Notes: generated by a model from the letters alone, not told the origin. A stretch of DNA of 39,146 nucleotides from an uncultured Leptotrichia sp. (GCA_937925095.1 CALEXX010000066.1:1-39146), one strand, 5' to 3'. Shown: positions 1 through 8,509, counted from the first letter of the stretch. A program made the numbers and translations.

Positions 1-123
1 TTATATTATTTATAATTTATGTTTTTTATTCTCAAAACAAATATTTTTTTATAGATAACTGTTTATATCAGTGTATTTTTAGTAACCAAACAAATATAGT
101 TTTTTACCTTTTTTCACAGTTTT

Positions 124-1119
124 CTATTTTTTATCCTCTGTATATGTTGCCTCTTTCAACACATCCTCAGGTATTTTTATTCCAAGCATTTCCATATTTT
201 TTCTATTTATTTCAATCTTCAAATTTTTTATTGTTTCTATAGGAATTTCGCTTGGCTTTTTACCATTCTTTAAAATTTCTACAGCTATTTCTCCTGCCCT
301 GTAACCTATTTCATAGTCAGTTGCTCCCTGCGAAATAAGTCCTCCACGATTTGTATAAACATTGTTTGTAGCGAATACAGGTATTTTATATTTATCAGTT
401 ATTTCAAGTAATGTTGGGAAATATGAAGACACTGTGTTGTCCTGTATAGCATAATACAAATCTATATCCTTCACAAGAATATTTGCGGCTGATACAAGTT
501 CTGTCCCATTAGTTACAGCCTTTTCCACAACTTCAAAACCATAATTTTTAGCCAGTTCATTTAAAGTTTTTACTTCTGATACCGAATTTTGTTCAGATGA
601 ATTATAAATTATCCCAATTTTCTTTGCATCCGGAAATACTTTTCTCATCATCTCAAGATTTTCTTTTGTTGGAGCCGCTCCACTTGTTCCTGTAATATTT
701 GGAACTCCTACAAGTCCTGCACCTTGTGGATCAGTAACCGCAGCAATAACTACAGGTATATCCGTAATTTGACTTTTTGCCGCTTGTGATGTTGGTGTTG
801 TAATAGCATAAACTAAATCCTTCTTACTTTTCAAAAATTGTTGCATTTGCAATGTCTGAGTTGCCATTTCACCATTTGCCACTGTCTCTTCAAATTCTGC
901 CTTTATTCCTGCTTTACTTAAAGCATCCTTGAATCCCTGTCTTGCATCATTTAAAGCCGGATGGTCCACAATCTGCCCTATTCCAATCTTAAAAACCTTT
1001 TCTTCGCTCTTTGTCTGAGCCTGATTTTGAGAACTATTCTCTTCTTTCTTATTTCCGCATGACAGTAACATGCCTCCTAACATACCGAATAACAGTACAC
1101 CTCTCATAATTTTTTTCAT
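124..1119 (-). CDS. ABC transporter substrate-binding lipoprotein (COG2984/TrpX-like)
   Basis: This 331-residue lipoprotein should capture a small solute outside the inner membrane and deliver it to an ABC permease. The N-terminus is a lipoprotein signal: two Lys, a hydrophobic stretch, then the lipobox LLSC with the acylated Cys at residue 21, followed by a polar linker. The mature part has the pattern of the ABC_sub_bind family (PF04392, periplasmic-binding fold type I), including DHPALNDARQGF near residue 53, PVVIAAVTDPQGAGLV and KIGIIYNSSEQNS. Family members near TrpX bind amino acids, but the ligand cannot be read from the sequence. The ATG is preceded by a strong AGGAGG at about 1127-1132. 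The permease and ATPase genes would be expected downstream, beyond the low-coordinate edge of the window. The family call is confident; the substrate is unknown. Confidence 0.88.
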   Translation of the reverse strand: MKKIMRGVLLFGMLGGMLLSCGNKKEENSSQNQAQTKSEEKVFKIGIGQIVDHPALNDARQGFKDALSKAGIKAEFEETVANGEMATQTLQMQQFLKSKKDLVYAITTPTSQAAKSQITDIPVVIAAVTDPQGAGLVGVPNITGTSGAAPTKENLEMMRKVFPDAKKIGIIYNSSEQNSVSEVKTLNELAKNYGFEVVEKAVTNGTELVSAANILVKDIDLYYAIQDNTVSSYFPTLLEITDKYKIPVFATNNVYTNRGGLISQGATDYEIGYRAGEIAVEILKNGKKPSEIPIETIKNLKIEINRKNMEMLGIKIPEDVLKEATYTEDKK

Positions 1120-1230
1120 CTGAATTTCCTCCTAAAATAATAATAAATTTGAAAATTTTCTTTTATAAATTTTCATTTTTCTATTCTATCATACTTTTTT
1201 TTAAATTAAAAGCTTTTATATATCATTTTT

Positions 1231-3462
1231 TTAATCCTTAACTTTAAAAAATTTTAATCTTAACGCATTCATAAGTACCGATACTGAACTCAATGACATT
1301 GCAAATGCAGCAATCATAGGATCAAGTTTAGGTCCATTGAAAAATGCATAAAATATTCCCGCTGCAAAAGGTATTCCTATTACATTATAGAAAAATGCCC
1401 AAAATAAATTTTCCTTAATATTCGTAATTGTCGCCTTACTTAATGCTATTGCTCCTGCCACATCATTAAGATCGTTTCTTATAAGAACTATATCAGCAGA
1501 TTCTATTGCCACATCTGTTCCACTTCCTATTGCAATTCCCACATTTGCCTGTGCCAGTGCCGGCGAATCATTTATTCCATCACCTACCATTGCGACAAAT
1601 TCTCCTGCTTCCTGAAGCTTTTTCACCTCTTCTGATTTCTGGAATGGAAGTATTTCAGCTATTACACTGTCTATTCCTACTTCCTTTGCAATATATTTTG
1701 CAGTCTTTTCATTGTCTCCTGTCAGCATTATTACCTTCAGGCCAAGCTTGTGCATTCTTTCAATTGCACCCTTACTTGTTTCCTTTACTACATCTGCCAC
1801 AGCTATCAATCCTGCAAGTTCATTATTCACAGATATGAACATAGGAGTTTTTCCCTCATTTGACAATATTTCATAATCTTTTTCAGCATCTTCTGTACTG
1901 ATCTTTCTTGAAGACATCAGTTTACGGTTTCCTATTTGAATTTCCTTTTCATCAATCGTAGCTCTTATTCCATATCCAGGCATTGCCCTGAACTTGTCAT
2001 ATTGCTTAAATTCAACATTTCTTTCTTTTGCACCATTTACAATTGCTTCAGCTAAAGGATGTTCCGAATTATTTTCAGCACTTGCAGCCAGCTGTAAAAT
2101 CTCATTTTCATCAAAATTATTATACACCTTCAAATCTGTAAGTACAGGCTTCCCTTTTGTTATTGTTCCCGTCTTATCCAGTACAACTGTTTTTATTTTA
2201 TGTGCAGTTTCAAGAGCTTCCCCACTTTTTATAAGTATTCCATTCTCAGCACCTTTTCCTGTACCTACCATTATTGATGTAGGAGTTGCAAGCCCTAACG
2301 CACATGGACACGCTATTACAAGAACAGATATAAAGAAAGTAAGTGCCGCTGTCAATCCTGAACCACTTATAAACCATATTATTCCAGTAACGGTTGCAAT
2401 TACTATAACAATTGGTACAAAATATCCTGCCACAATATCTGCCATTCTTGAAATTGGAGCTTTTGAACCCTGTGCTTCCTCCACTAACTTTATTATTTGT
2501 GAAAGTACAGTGTCTTTTCCTATTTCTGTAGCTTCAAACTGTATACTTCCATTTTTGTTTATACTTCCACCGATAACCTTATCACCTGGATTTTTACTTA
2601 CAGGAATGCTTTCTCCCGTAATCATCGACTCATCTACTGAAGTATTTCCACTGACTATTTTACCATCCACAGCTATTTTTTCACCAGGTTTTACTACAAT
2701 TATATCTCCCACTTTTATATTTTCTATAAGAACTTCCTTTTCAATACCATTTTCAATAATTTTAGCCTTTTTTGGCTGTAACCCTATCAGTTTCTTTATT
2801 GCTGAAGAAGTCTGTCCTTTTGTTCTTGCCTCCAGAAGTTTTCCAAGCAGAATCAATGTTATAATAGTTCCTGCAGATTCAAAATACAAATTCATATGAT
2901 ATTCAGGATCTACAGTTATTGTCATATATGTGGCATATAAGCTGTAAACAATTGCCGCTGAAGCCCCCATTGCAATCAGTGAATCCATAGTTGGAGATTT
3001 TCTTGCAAGATTTTTAAATCCATGAATAAAGAAATCCCTTCCTGCATAAACTACAGGTATTGTCAGTAACAACTGTACTATTGAGTAAATAACGGCATTT
3101 TTCTTAGGATTTATAATATCTGGTAGATGTATTCCCATCATATGTCCCATTGAAATATATATTAACGGAATAGCAAATACAGCAGCTAGAATCAGTTTAT
3201 TCTTAAGACTTTTTATTTTATCTTCATACATCTGCATTTTTTGCTCTTCACTTAATGTTTCAACTAATCCATATCCAGAATTTTCAACTATTTTCTTTAT
3301 TTTTTCAAAATTATACTTATTTTCATCATATTCAATATTAACTTTTTCAGTGGCAATATTTACACTTGCCTTTATATCTTCATTCTTATTAAGTGCATTT
3401 TCCACTGTTCTGGCACAGGATGCACAACTCATACCTGTTACATTAAAAGTACTGTTTTTCAT
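1231..3462 (-). CDS. copA: Copper-translocating P1B-type ATPase CopA
   Basis: This 743-residue membrane pump uses ATP to export Cu(I) from the cytoplasm. In order it shows one N-terminal heavy-metal-binding domain (GMSCASC, residues 10-16), transmembrane helices from about residue 90, the actuator TGES (282-285), the ion-gate CPC (385-387), the phosphorylated Asp of DKTGT (D429), the nucleotide-binding SEHPL (H468) and the hinge GDGIND (627-632). The YN pair in the helix near 692 and the MSLSS in the last helix near 722 are the signature of the Cu+ subgroup rather than Zn/Cd pumps. Only one metal-binding domain is present, as in many anaerobes. The start is preceded by GGAGG. It lies 42 bp downstream of copY, so the two form a copper-responsive operon. 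Confidence 0.96.
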   Translation of the reverse strand: MKNSTFNVTGMSCASCARTVENALNKNEDIKASVNIATEKVNIEYDENKYNFEKIKKIVENSGYGLVETLSEEQKMQMYEDKIKSLKNKLILAAVFAIPLIYISMGHMMGIHLPDIINPKKNAVIYSIVQLLLTIPVVYAGRDFFIHGFKNLARKSPTMDSLIAMGASAAIVYSLYATYMTITVDPEYHMNLYFESAGTIITLILLGKLLEARTKGQTSSAIKKLIGLQPKKAKIIENGIEKEVLIENIKVGDIIVVKPGEKIAVDGKIVSGNTSVDESMITGESIPVSKNPGDKVIGGSINKNGSIQFEATEIGKDTVLSQIIKLVEEAQGSKAPISRMADIVAGYFVPIVIVIATVTGIIWFISGSGLTAALTFFISVLVIACPCALGLATPTSIMVGTGKGAENGILIKSGEALETAHKIKTVVLDKTGTITKGKPVLTDLKVYNNFDENEILQLAASAENNSEHPLAEAIVNGAKERNVEFKQYDKFRAMPGYGIRATIDEKEIQIGNRKLMSSRKISTEDAEKDYEILSNEGKTPMFISVNNELAGLIAVADVVKETSKGAIERMHKLGLKVIMLTGDNEKTAKYIAKEVGIDSVIAEILPFQKSEEVKKLQEAGEFVAMVGDGINDSPALAQANVGIAIGSGTDVAIESADIVLIRNDLNDVAGAIALSKATITNIKENLFWAFFYNVIGIPFAAGIFYAFFNGPKLDPMIAAFAMSLSSVSVLMNALRLKFFKVKD

Positions 3463-3504
3463 TTTTCCGCCTCCATTATTTGTCTTCTTAATTTATAATA
3501 TTTA

Positions 3505-3981
3505 TTATTCTGAACAGCATTTTCCCTTTTTCTTTTCATGCTGATGCTCCGGACAGTTGCATTGTCCCGGCAGACAGTCACATGGAATTTTTTCCACAGC
3601 TGTCTTCCTTTTTTCTTCTACTGCCTTGCTTATATTTTCAAGATCCTTAAAACTGAGTACATTATTTTCTATAAGTTCTGTTATCATATTTCCAACCTTT
3701 GTCCTGCATATTCTGTTAAAGGTTTCCATAACATACTGTTTTGCAATTTCCTGCTCATTATACTCTGTATAATAAATATATTTGTTTCCTTTCTCCCTTT
3801 TTTTGAGAACTTCTTTTTCTAAAAGCCTATTTAACAATGTTTTCACAGTTGCATGCTTCCAGTTCATTTTCTCTCCCAAAACTTCAGAAACAAATTTACT
3901 CGTGACTTCCTCATTAGCCCATACAACTCTCATTATTTCCCATTCTGCCCCTGTTATGTGACAGTTACTGTTTTCATCCAT
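3505..3981 (-). CDS. copY: Copper-responsive transcriptional repressor CopY (BlaI/MecI family)
   Basis: This 158-residue protein combines a BlaI/MecI-type winged-helix N-terminus (TGAEWEIMRVVW near residues 10-21, then HATVKTLLNRLLEKEVL as the recognition-helix region) with a C-terminal copper sensor. The sensor is the CxCxxxxCxC motif at residues 134-143 (CDCLPGQCNC), which in CopY binds Zn in the DNA-bound form and exchanges it for two Cu(I) ions on release. A second His/Cys-rich tail follows (HQH, then CC near the end), which is more metal-binding potential than the minimal family version. AGGAGGG precedes the ATG. Two cop-box-like sites sit upstream and copA directly downstream, so it is the probable autorepressor of the copYA operon. 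Confidence 0.94.
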   Translation of the reverse strand: MDENSNCHITGAEWEIMRVVWANEEVTSKFVSEVLGEKMNWKHATVKTLLNRLLEKEVLKKREKGNKYIYYTEYNEQEIAKQYVMETFNRICRTKVGNMITELIENNVLSFKDLENISKAVEEKRKTAVEKIPCDCLPGQCNCPEHQHEKKKGKCCSE

Positions 3982-4050
3982 ATTCCCTCCTATTCTGATT
4001 TTTCTATCTTATAGAATATTAAATTTAAAAAATTTTCTTCTATAAATCGT

Positions 4051-4087
4051 TTACAATTGTAATTTACATAAATAGTTTACAACAGTA
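4051..4087 (-). promoter_or_regulatory. cop-box operators of the copYA operon
   Basis: A perfect palindrome TTACAATTGTAA (4051-4062) contains TACAATTGTA, an exact match to the CopY/CopR cop box TACAnnTGTA. A second site, TACAACAGTA (4078-4087), matches at all but one conserved position, and the centres are 26 bp apart. Both lie in the gap upstream of copY, about 70-105 bp before its start, where the promoter must be. Paired cop boxes are known upstream of copY in Enterococcus hirae. I could not fix the -10 hexamer with confidence. Confidence 0.82.
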
Positions 4088-4110
4088 ATCGATTTTTGTC
4101 AAGTATATTT

Positions 4111-4140
4111 CAAAAAAAAAATTGCCATTTCTGACAATTT
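4111..4140 (-). terminator. Rho-independent terminator after the HAD phosphatase gene
   Basis: Read on the minus strand, AATTGTC and GGCAATT pair as a 7-bp stem (one G-U) around a 6-nt loop and are followed directly by a run of nine T. It lies about 65 bp past the stop of the HAD gene at 4203 and before the cop promoter, so it insulates the two units. Confidence 0.8.
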
Positions 4141-4162
4141 TTAACAATATTCCAGTATTTTC

Positions 4163-4194
4163 AGTATTTCTATTAAGTAAATTATAGAAATACT
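4163..4194. repeat. 11-bp perfect inverted repeat beside the HAD gene stop
   Basis: AGTATTTCTAT (4163-4173) and ATAGAAATACT (4184-4194) are perfect inverted copies separated by 10 nt. They lie just past the HAD stop codon and upstream of the terminator at 4111-4140. There is no T-run, so it is more likely an mRNA 3' stem or processing structure than a terminator. Confidence 0.6.
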
Positions 4195-4202
4195 TATTAA
4201 AT

Positions 4203-5018
4203 TTATTTTCCAAGTATATATTTAGCAATGGCTTTAGCCACTCCGTCGTTTTCATTAGTATCTGTAACAAACTTTGCAGCCTTTAGTGCATCTTCAGTGG
4301 AATTTCCCATAGCCACACTTACTCCTGCATATTTGAGCATTTTCACGTCATTATTTCCATCACCCATTGCCATTACTTCTTCTCTGTCAATTCCCAGCCT
4401 TTCTGCCAGTCTCTTTATTGCCAAACTTTTATCAGCATTATGAGGCATTGTTTCGTAAATGCTCACCTGGCTTCTTATTCCATTATACTTCTCACATAAC
4501 TTTTCTCCGTATTTTTCCTGAATTTCATCTATTTGTGAAGGTTCACCCACATACATTGTCTTATAAATTCTACATTCCCCATTTAAAATTTCTTCCATTG
4601 AAACTTCTTTTACTTTGGTAAATACAAATGCTCCATCCTTTTCTGTGTACTTATTCGGTTTTCCTATACATAAATAATTGTTATCATCAAATAACGTAAA
4701 GTTTACTCCTTCAAATTCCTCTGAGAGACTGTGTAAATATTCCAGTTCTTCCTTTGACAGCATTTCATAATCTACAATGCTCCAGTCTTCTGTATTATGG
4801 ATAGCACAACCATTATTTACAATTGCATATCCTTTTCTATCTTCCAGTGCCAGTTCTTCATAAAAAGGAAGAACACCTATCAACGGTCTCCCTGTACATA
4901 GAACAACATGAACTCCAGCATTTATCGCTTCCTTAATTGCCCTTTTCTGTTCTTCTGCAATATGTTTTTTATCACTTAAAAGTGTTCCATCCATATCAAT
5001 TGCAAGTAATTTTACCAT
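4203..5018 (-). CDS. Cof-type HAD-IIB hydrolase, YidA-like sugar phosphatase
   Basis: This 271-residue cytoplasmic phosphatase has all the HAD landmarks: motif I DMDGT with the nucleophile and acid Asp at D8 and D10, motif II Thr in CTGRP (T42), the motif III Lys near K197 (ADKSLA), and motif IV GDGNND (219-224). The large cap between residues 85 and 190 is of the Cof (IIB) type. Its sequence pattern (ECRIYKTMYVGEP, then GVSVAMGNS near 232-240) recalls E. coli YidA, a phosphatase of sugar phosphates. The true substrate cannot be derived here, since this family is promiscuous. The ATG has GGAGG upstream. It is monocistronic or follows the flavin reductase gene at 120 bp, and ends in a clear terminator. 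Confidence 0.9.
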   Translation of the reverse strand: MVKLLAIDMDGTLLSDKKHIAEEQKRAIKEAINAGVHVVLCTGRPLIGVLPFYEELALEDRKGYAIVNNGCAIHNTEDWSIVDYEMLSKEELEYLHSLSEEFEGVNFTLFDDNNYLCIGKPNKYTEKDGAFVFTKVKEVSMEEILNGECRIYKTMYVGEPSQIDEIQEKYGEKLCEKYNGIRSQVSIYETMPHNADKSLAIKRLAERLGIDREEVMAMGDGNNDVKMLKYAGVSVAMGNSTEDALKAAKFVTDTNENDGVAKAIAKYILGK

Positions 5019-5138
5019 TTATTTGTCCTCCATAATTTTTATTTATAATATAAATCCATATTCTTTTACAATATTAAAATTCAAATATATCATATGAATA
5101 TTTATTATTATTTTCCAGTTCTTCTATTATATCATATT

Positions 5139-5678
5139 TTATTCCTCAATTATATAAGCCGCAACTATTTCACCATAATATGCAGTATGCGGATCCCTAT
5201 TTGCACCAACTGCAAATCCGTCTATATCCTGAGGATAGTTTCTATTCACTATTTCTCCGGGTAAATCCTTCAATTCCTGTGTTTTCTTATACAGAACCTT
5301 ACATTCCAATGTAATTGGCAGTTCCTTTATAGCCGGTACAGAAACAGCTTCAGGTTCTACTAATGTCATTCCTGCTTCCTTTACTTTATCAATATTTCTT
5401 CCACTTTTCATTCCACACACTGAAAATATTTTAGGATCCATTTTTTCTAAAGGAATATTTACCGTAAATTCCATTGTTTTATCTAAAATTGGTTTTGTGT
5501 ATCTATTTTCCCTTACATAAGTTACAAAAATAGTCTTATTCCATTCTATTGCTAAGGCTCCCCAGCTTATAACCATGCTATTTACCTTTTCATCTCCCTT
5601 TACTGTAAGAAGTATCCCCTTTGATAATGCCTTCATAATTTTACCTGAATTTTCCAGTACATCAATTTTTCTTTTCAT
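5139..5678 (-). CDS. Flavin reductase-like FMN-binding protein
   Basis: This 179-residue protein fits the flavin_reduct family (PF01613), whose members are small split-barrel FMN-binding dimers (flavoredoxins and NAD(P)H:flavin reductases). Supporting features are GILLTVKGDEKVNSMVISW near residues 20-40, which is the usual first strand pair with the solvent-exposed loop, then TIFVTYVRENRYTK, and a late YYGEIVAAYI strand. The single Cys at SVCGMKSGR (near residue 87) is at a position common in anaerobe flavoredoxin-like members. The start has GAGGAGG. It sits directly downstream of the defence-like operon with a 69-bp gap and no clear terminator between them, so read-through is possible. The physiological electron donor and acceptor are unknown. 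Confidence 0.85.
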   Translation of the reverse strand: MKRKIDVLENSGKIMKALSKGILLTVKGDEKVNSMVISWGALAIEWNKTIFVTYVRENRYTKPILDKTMEFTVNIPLEKMDPKIFSVCGMKSGRNIDKVKEAGMTLVEPEAVSVPAIKELPITLECKVLYKKTQELKDLPGEIVNRNYPQDIDGFAVGANRDPHTAYYGEIVAAYIIEE

Positions 5679-5747
5679 AATTTCCTCCTCATTAAAATCT
5701 GCTTTTATTTGCTCTGAACTTCTTAATATCTATAATATTTTTCTTTT

Positions 5748-6557
5748 CTATTGGAAACGTTCTATGAATTTCATTAAAGAAATTATTAAAAAATGTCCAA
5801 ATATTATTACTAGAATATTCCAAATTAAAAATGCTCTCCAATCATCTTTTATTAAATCATATACGCTTTGAATGGAAATTCCATAGGTATCTCTGAATTT
5901 AGATTTATGTTTTAAAGAATTATCAATCATTTTCTCAAAAATTTCTTTTAAAATTTTTACTTTTCTTAAAATTGATCTATGTAAATCTAAGTATTTTTTT
6001 TCCTCAAAAGCTTTTGCTTCTTCTTGACCAGATAAAAAATCTTTTCTATCTATTTTGTTATAATCACATATTTTTTCTAATCTTGGATGTTCAATATAGT
6101 TTTTTCCATAAAATTCTTTTAATTTATCTGCTAAATCAAACTTATTTTCTTCTTTTATTTCGTAGCTTTTTCCTTTTAATATTTCATATCTATTATTTAT
6201 GGCTTCAAAACCATAATTAACATCTCTCATATTCCAATGTATCCACTTATATTCTTTATGTTTTTTTACAAAAGAAAAAAATTTTGTTAACATTTCTTTT
6301 TCTAATTCATCATAATTAGTTTTTAATTCTATATTTACTTGCTTTTTTTCTGCTATTTTATATATCGAAAATAATTCTGTTGTTGTTGTATTTAAATATT
6401 GAATCGCTATTGAAGTTATTCTTGGAGTATGCCCTTCTTTTATATCATAAAAACTCTCACATGAATAATGAATAAATAGAACTCTTTTTTTATCTTCTAA
6501 AAGTCTTTTTATTTCAGATTTTACATTTTCTCTTTTTTCTAATCTTAAATTTTTCAA
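5748..6557 (-). CDS. Unnamed third gene of the RloAB-like operon: possible DnaQ-like fold plus C-terminal TM helix
   Basis: I do not recognise a named family for this 269-residue protein. It starts at TTG with AAGGAG six bases upstream, 12 nt after the RloB-like stop, so it is co-transcribed. The N-terminal 200 residues follow the order of a DnaQ/DEDD exonuclease: a hydrophobic strand ending IHYSCESFYD (29-38), a second strand pair (PRITSIAIQ, 45-53), a helix leading to HWNMRD (107-112) and NYGFEAI, then FDLADKL (140-146), HPRL (157-160) and LHRSILRKV (192-200). The catalytic pattern is incomplete: S-C-E replaces D-x-E and the terminal Asp after the His is absent. After a basic region there is one hydrophobic segment (about 241-262), which predicts a membrane anchor. 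The fold is my inference; the operon membership is seen. It may be the effector or sensor of the system. Confidence 0.72.
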   Translation of the reverse strand: MKNLRLEKRENVKSEIKRLLEDKKRVLFIHYSCESFYDIKEGHTPRITSIAIQYLNTTTTELFSIYKIAEKKQVNIELKTNYDELEKEMLTKFFSFVKKHKEYKWIHWNMRDVNYGFEAINNRYEILKGKSYEIKEENKFDLADKLKEFYGKNYIEHPRLEKICDYNKIDRKDFLSGQEEAKAFEEKKYLDLHRSILRKVKILKEIFEKMIDNSLKHKSKFRDTYGISIQSVYDLIKDDWRAFLIWNILVIIFGHFLIISLMKFIERFQ

Positions 6558-6569
6558 TACTTTTCTCCT

Positions 6570-7211
6570 TTATTCCCCATCAATTTTCTTTTTTAACTCT
6601 TCAACTAACTTATAAACAGTAGTACAGCCTATCATTTTACTAGGTTGACTATAATCTTCTCTTACTTGATGATATTTTTCCCTTGCTCTATCTATTGCTT
6701 TATTTTCATCACCATTTTCACAAAGGATATTATAAATTTTTTCCTCTGATTTTTTATATTTTTTACTAGTATTTTCCTTAAATATTTTTTCAAAAGTTTC
6801 ACAACATTTTTGAGAATCATTTATATTTTTGGGATTTTGAAAATATGACATTAACCAAATTTCAAAGCAAGGATTAGACCAACCAACATTCATTTTACTT
6901 TCTTTTGCTTCTTCTATCAGCTTATCAAAATTTTTAACTTCATCTCTATCAAATACAAGCCATATATCTCTAAATCTTTCATCTTTATTTCTTTGTTCAG
7001 CAGCAAAATCAATAATTTTTGACAAAGCTTTATTAGAGTATATTTTTATTTGTAAATCATTTTTTAAACTGTCTGGAATGCGATTTTTTATTCCTTCAAA
7101 GTAATATTTTTCAGTTTTTTCTGCATCAGTAACAATTAAATATGCACCTGATTTTAAAAGTACTTTTTTTCTTTCACTACGTTTTTGAGTTAATTTATTA
7201 ATTTTTTTCAA
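6570..7211 (-). CDS. RloB-like (AbiLii-like) protein
   Basis: This 213-residue protein matches the RloB family (PF13707), partner of a COG1106 ATPase in RloAB and AbiL phage-defence loci. Visible signatures are a basic N-terminus, DAEKTEKYYFEGI (29-41), WLVFDRDEV (84-92) and NPCFEIWL (113-120), in the usual order and spacing. The family is thought to be TOPRIM-like, with an acidic residue in the first motif and D-x-D in the second. Here D88-R89-D90 is intact, but the usual EG of the first motif reads DA (D29-A30), a conservative change. It starts at TTG, with GGGAGG inside the end of the upstream ATPase gene and only two bases after that gene's stop, so translation is probably coupled. No ATG start is available nearby. 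Confidence 0.88.
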   Translation of the reverse strand: MKKINKLTQKRSERKKVLLKSGAYLIVTDAEKTEKYYFEGIKNRIPDSLKNDLQIKIYSNKALSKIIDFAAEQRNKDERFRDIWLVFDRDEVKNFDKLIEEAKESKMNVGWSNPCFEIWLMSYFQNPKNINDSQKCCETFEKIFKENTSKKYKKSEEKIYNILCENGDENKAIDRAREKYHQVREDYSQPSKMIGCTTVYKLVEELKKKIDGE

Positions 7212-7213
7212 TA

Positions 7214-8476
7214 TTATTCCCTCCCTAATAAGTTCTTTAAGTTAGGAATAGCTCCATAATTTCCTAATAAATAATGTTTTTCATAATTAGAATCTTTTCT
7301 TACTTTTTCACCTTTTTCATTTGTAATATCATCTAAAGAATATAAATTTGATACTCCATTATCTTTTTCAACAAACCATATTTCATCTCTACGCAATAAA
7401 TTCATATCCATATAGATTGTATTATGTGTTGTAAATATTAACTGAGCATTATTAGAATTTTTTTCTTTATCTGTAAATGTCAACAGTATATTTCTCATAA
7501 GTAAAGGATGTAATTTAATATCCAACTCATCAGCAAAAAACACTGTTCCTTTTTCCAAAACATCTAATAAAGTTTGATATAGTGAAAACATCTTTTTAGT
7601 TCCTGATGATTCTTCATTCATTGATATTCTTGCAATAGAAGTTTCTTTATCAGATTTATGTACAGTAAATACTCTGTAGTTATCACTATCACTTTCATCA
7701 ATAGCAGAAATTTTTTCTACCTCTATATCAATAATAGAATCATCAAAAGAATTTATGAAACTAACTAAATTTTTTCTAACTTCTTCACTTTCGATTATAT
7801 TATTAGGTAATGTATTTTCTAAAAATACACCATATAATGAGTTACTGAAATTGATTACTTCTGCATTAATAAACCATGTTCTTACCCTAATAAATTCATT
7901 GATATTTAATTTTGCACCTAATGAAACCAGAAGTGTTTTATCTTTTAAAGAAATCTCTAAATTTTCTCTGAACTTTTCTATTGAAGAATCTAAATAAAGT
8001 TTCTGATTTCTTTCTCTTCTAAAAATATAAGTATATTCCTCATTTCTTTTTACTCCTGTTTTTGTATTTGAAGCTAAATATTCTTCCAGAATACCTGAAT
8101 TATCAATTTTAAATCCATAGTTATAATACAATTCTTTTTTACCTTTTTTATCTATATAATTAATTTCAAATTCACTTGGTTTATCTCTACTGTCACTAAA
8201 TTTGAAAGAATCCACTTTCAATTTATATGAATTTTTTTTATTATCATCTGAAAAAGATAAAGATTCTAAGACACAGAAGGTCATAAATTGAAAAGCTTCA
8301 AATACAGAAGATTTTCCACTTGCATTCGCACCATAAATAGCTGTCACAGGTAAAACTTTTTCATTAAGGCTATTTCTTATATGTGAAGATAACTCATTGC
8401 TCCCACTTGCTCTCATATCTAAAATTCCTTCACCTTCAAATGACCTGTAATTTGAGAAATAAAATTGTAATAACAT
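7214..8476 (-). CDS. RloA/AbiLi-type AAA ATPase (COG1106)
   Basis: This 420-residue cytoplasmic ATPase belongs to the SMC/ABC-like AAA_15/AAA_21 group found in RloAB, AbiL and other defence systems. It opens with MLLQFYFSNYRSF, the usual first strand, then Walker A GANASGKS (49-56), an ABC-like signature ESSGTKK (289-295), Walker B VFFADELD (312-319, D316 and E317), and the switch His of TTHNT (H351). The C-terminus GNYGAIPNL is typical of COG1106. The middle 60-290 is the variable arm. It is the first gene of a three-gene operon with RloB-like and unnamed partners. AAGGAG stands upstream of the ATG, and a candidate promoter lies at 8510-8538. In related systems the ATPase senses phage and gates the partner; that role here is inferred. 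Confidence 0.92.
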   Translation of the reverse strand: MLLQFYFSNYRSFEGEGILDMRASGSNELSSHIRNSLNEKVLPVTAIYGANASGKSSVFEAFQFMTFCVLESLSFSDDNKKNSYKLKVDSFKFSDSRDKPSEFEINYIDKKGKKELYYNYGFKIDNSGILEEYLASNTKTGVKRNEEYTYIFRRERNQKLYLDSSIEKFRENLEISLKDKTLLVSLGAKLNINEFIRVRTWFINAEVINFSNSLYGVFLENTLPNNIIESEEVRKNLVSFINSFDDSIIDIEVEKISAIDESDSDNYRVFTVHKSDKETSIARISMNEESSGTKKMFSLYQTLLDVLEKGTVFFADELDIKLHPLLMRNILLTFTDKEKNSNNAQLIFTTHNTIYMDMNLLRRDEIWFVEKDNGVSNLYSLDDITNEKGEKVRKDSNYEKHYLLGNYGAIPNLKNLLGRE

Positions 8477-8509
8477 TCTTCTTTCTCCTTTCTAAAATCA
8501 ATTTATTTC

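Noticed and set aside
1151..1174. GAAAATTT/AAATTTTC inverted repeat upstream of the binding-protein gene
   Set aside because: Only A/T pairs apart from the end bases, without a T-run or known motif; likely chance in AT-rich DNA.
1994..2899. 301-codon plus-strand ORF opposite copA
   Set aside because: It is the antisense shadow of a certain P-type ATPase gene, has no ribosome-binding site or domain pattern, and is rich in Ser/Ile/Phe as expected of mirror frames.
4064..4270. 68-codon minus-strand ORF at the 3' end of the HAD gene
   Set aside because: It runs through the terminator and cop boxes and overlaps the HAD gene in another frame; no ribosome-binding site.
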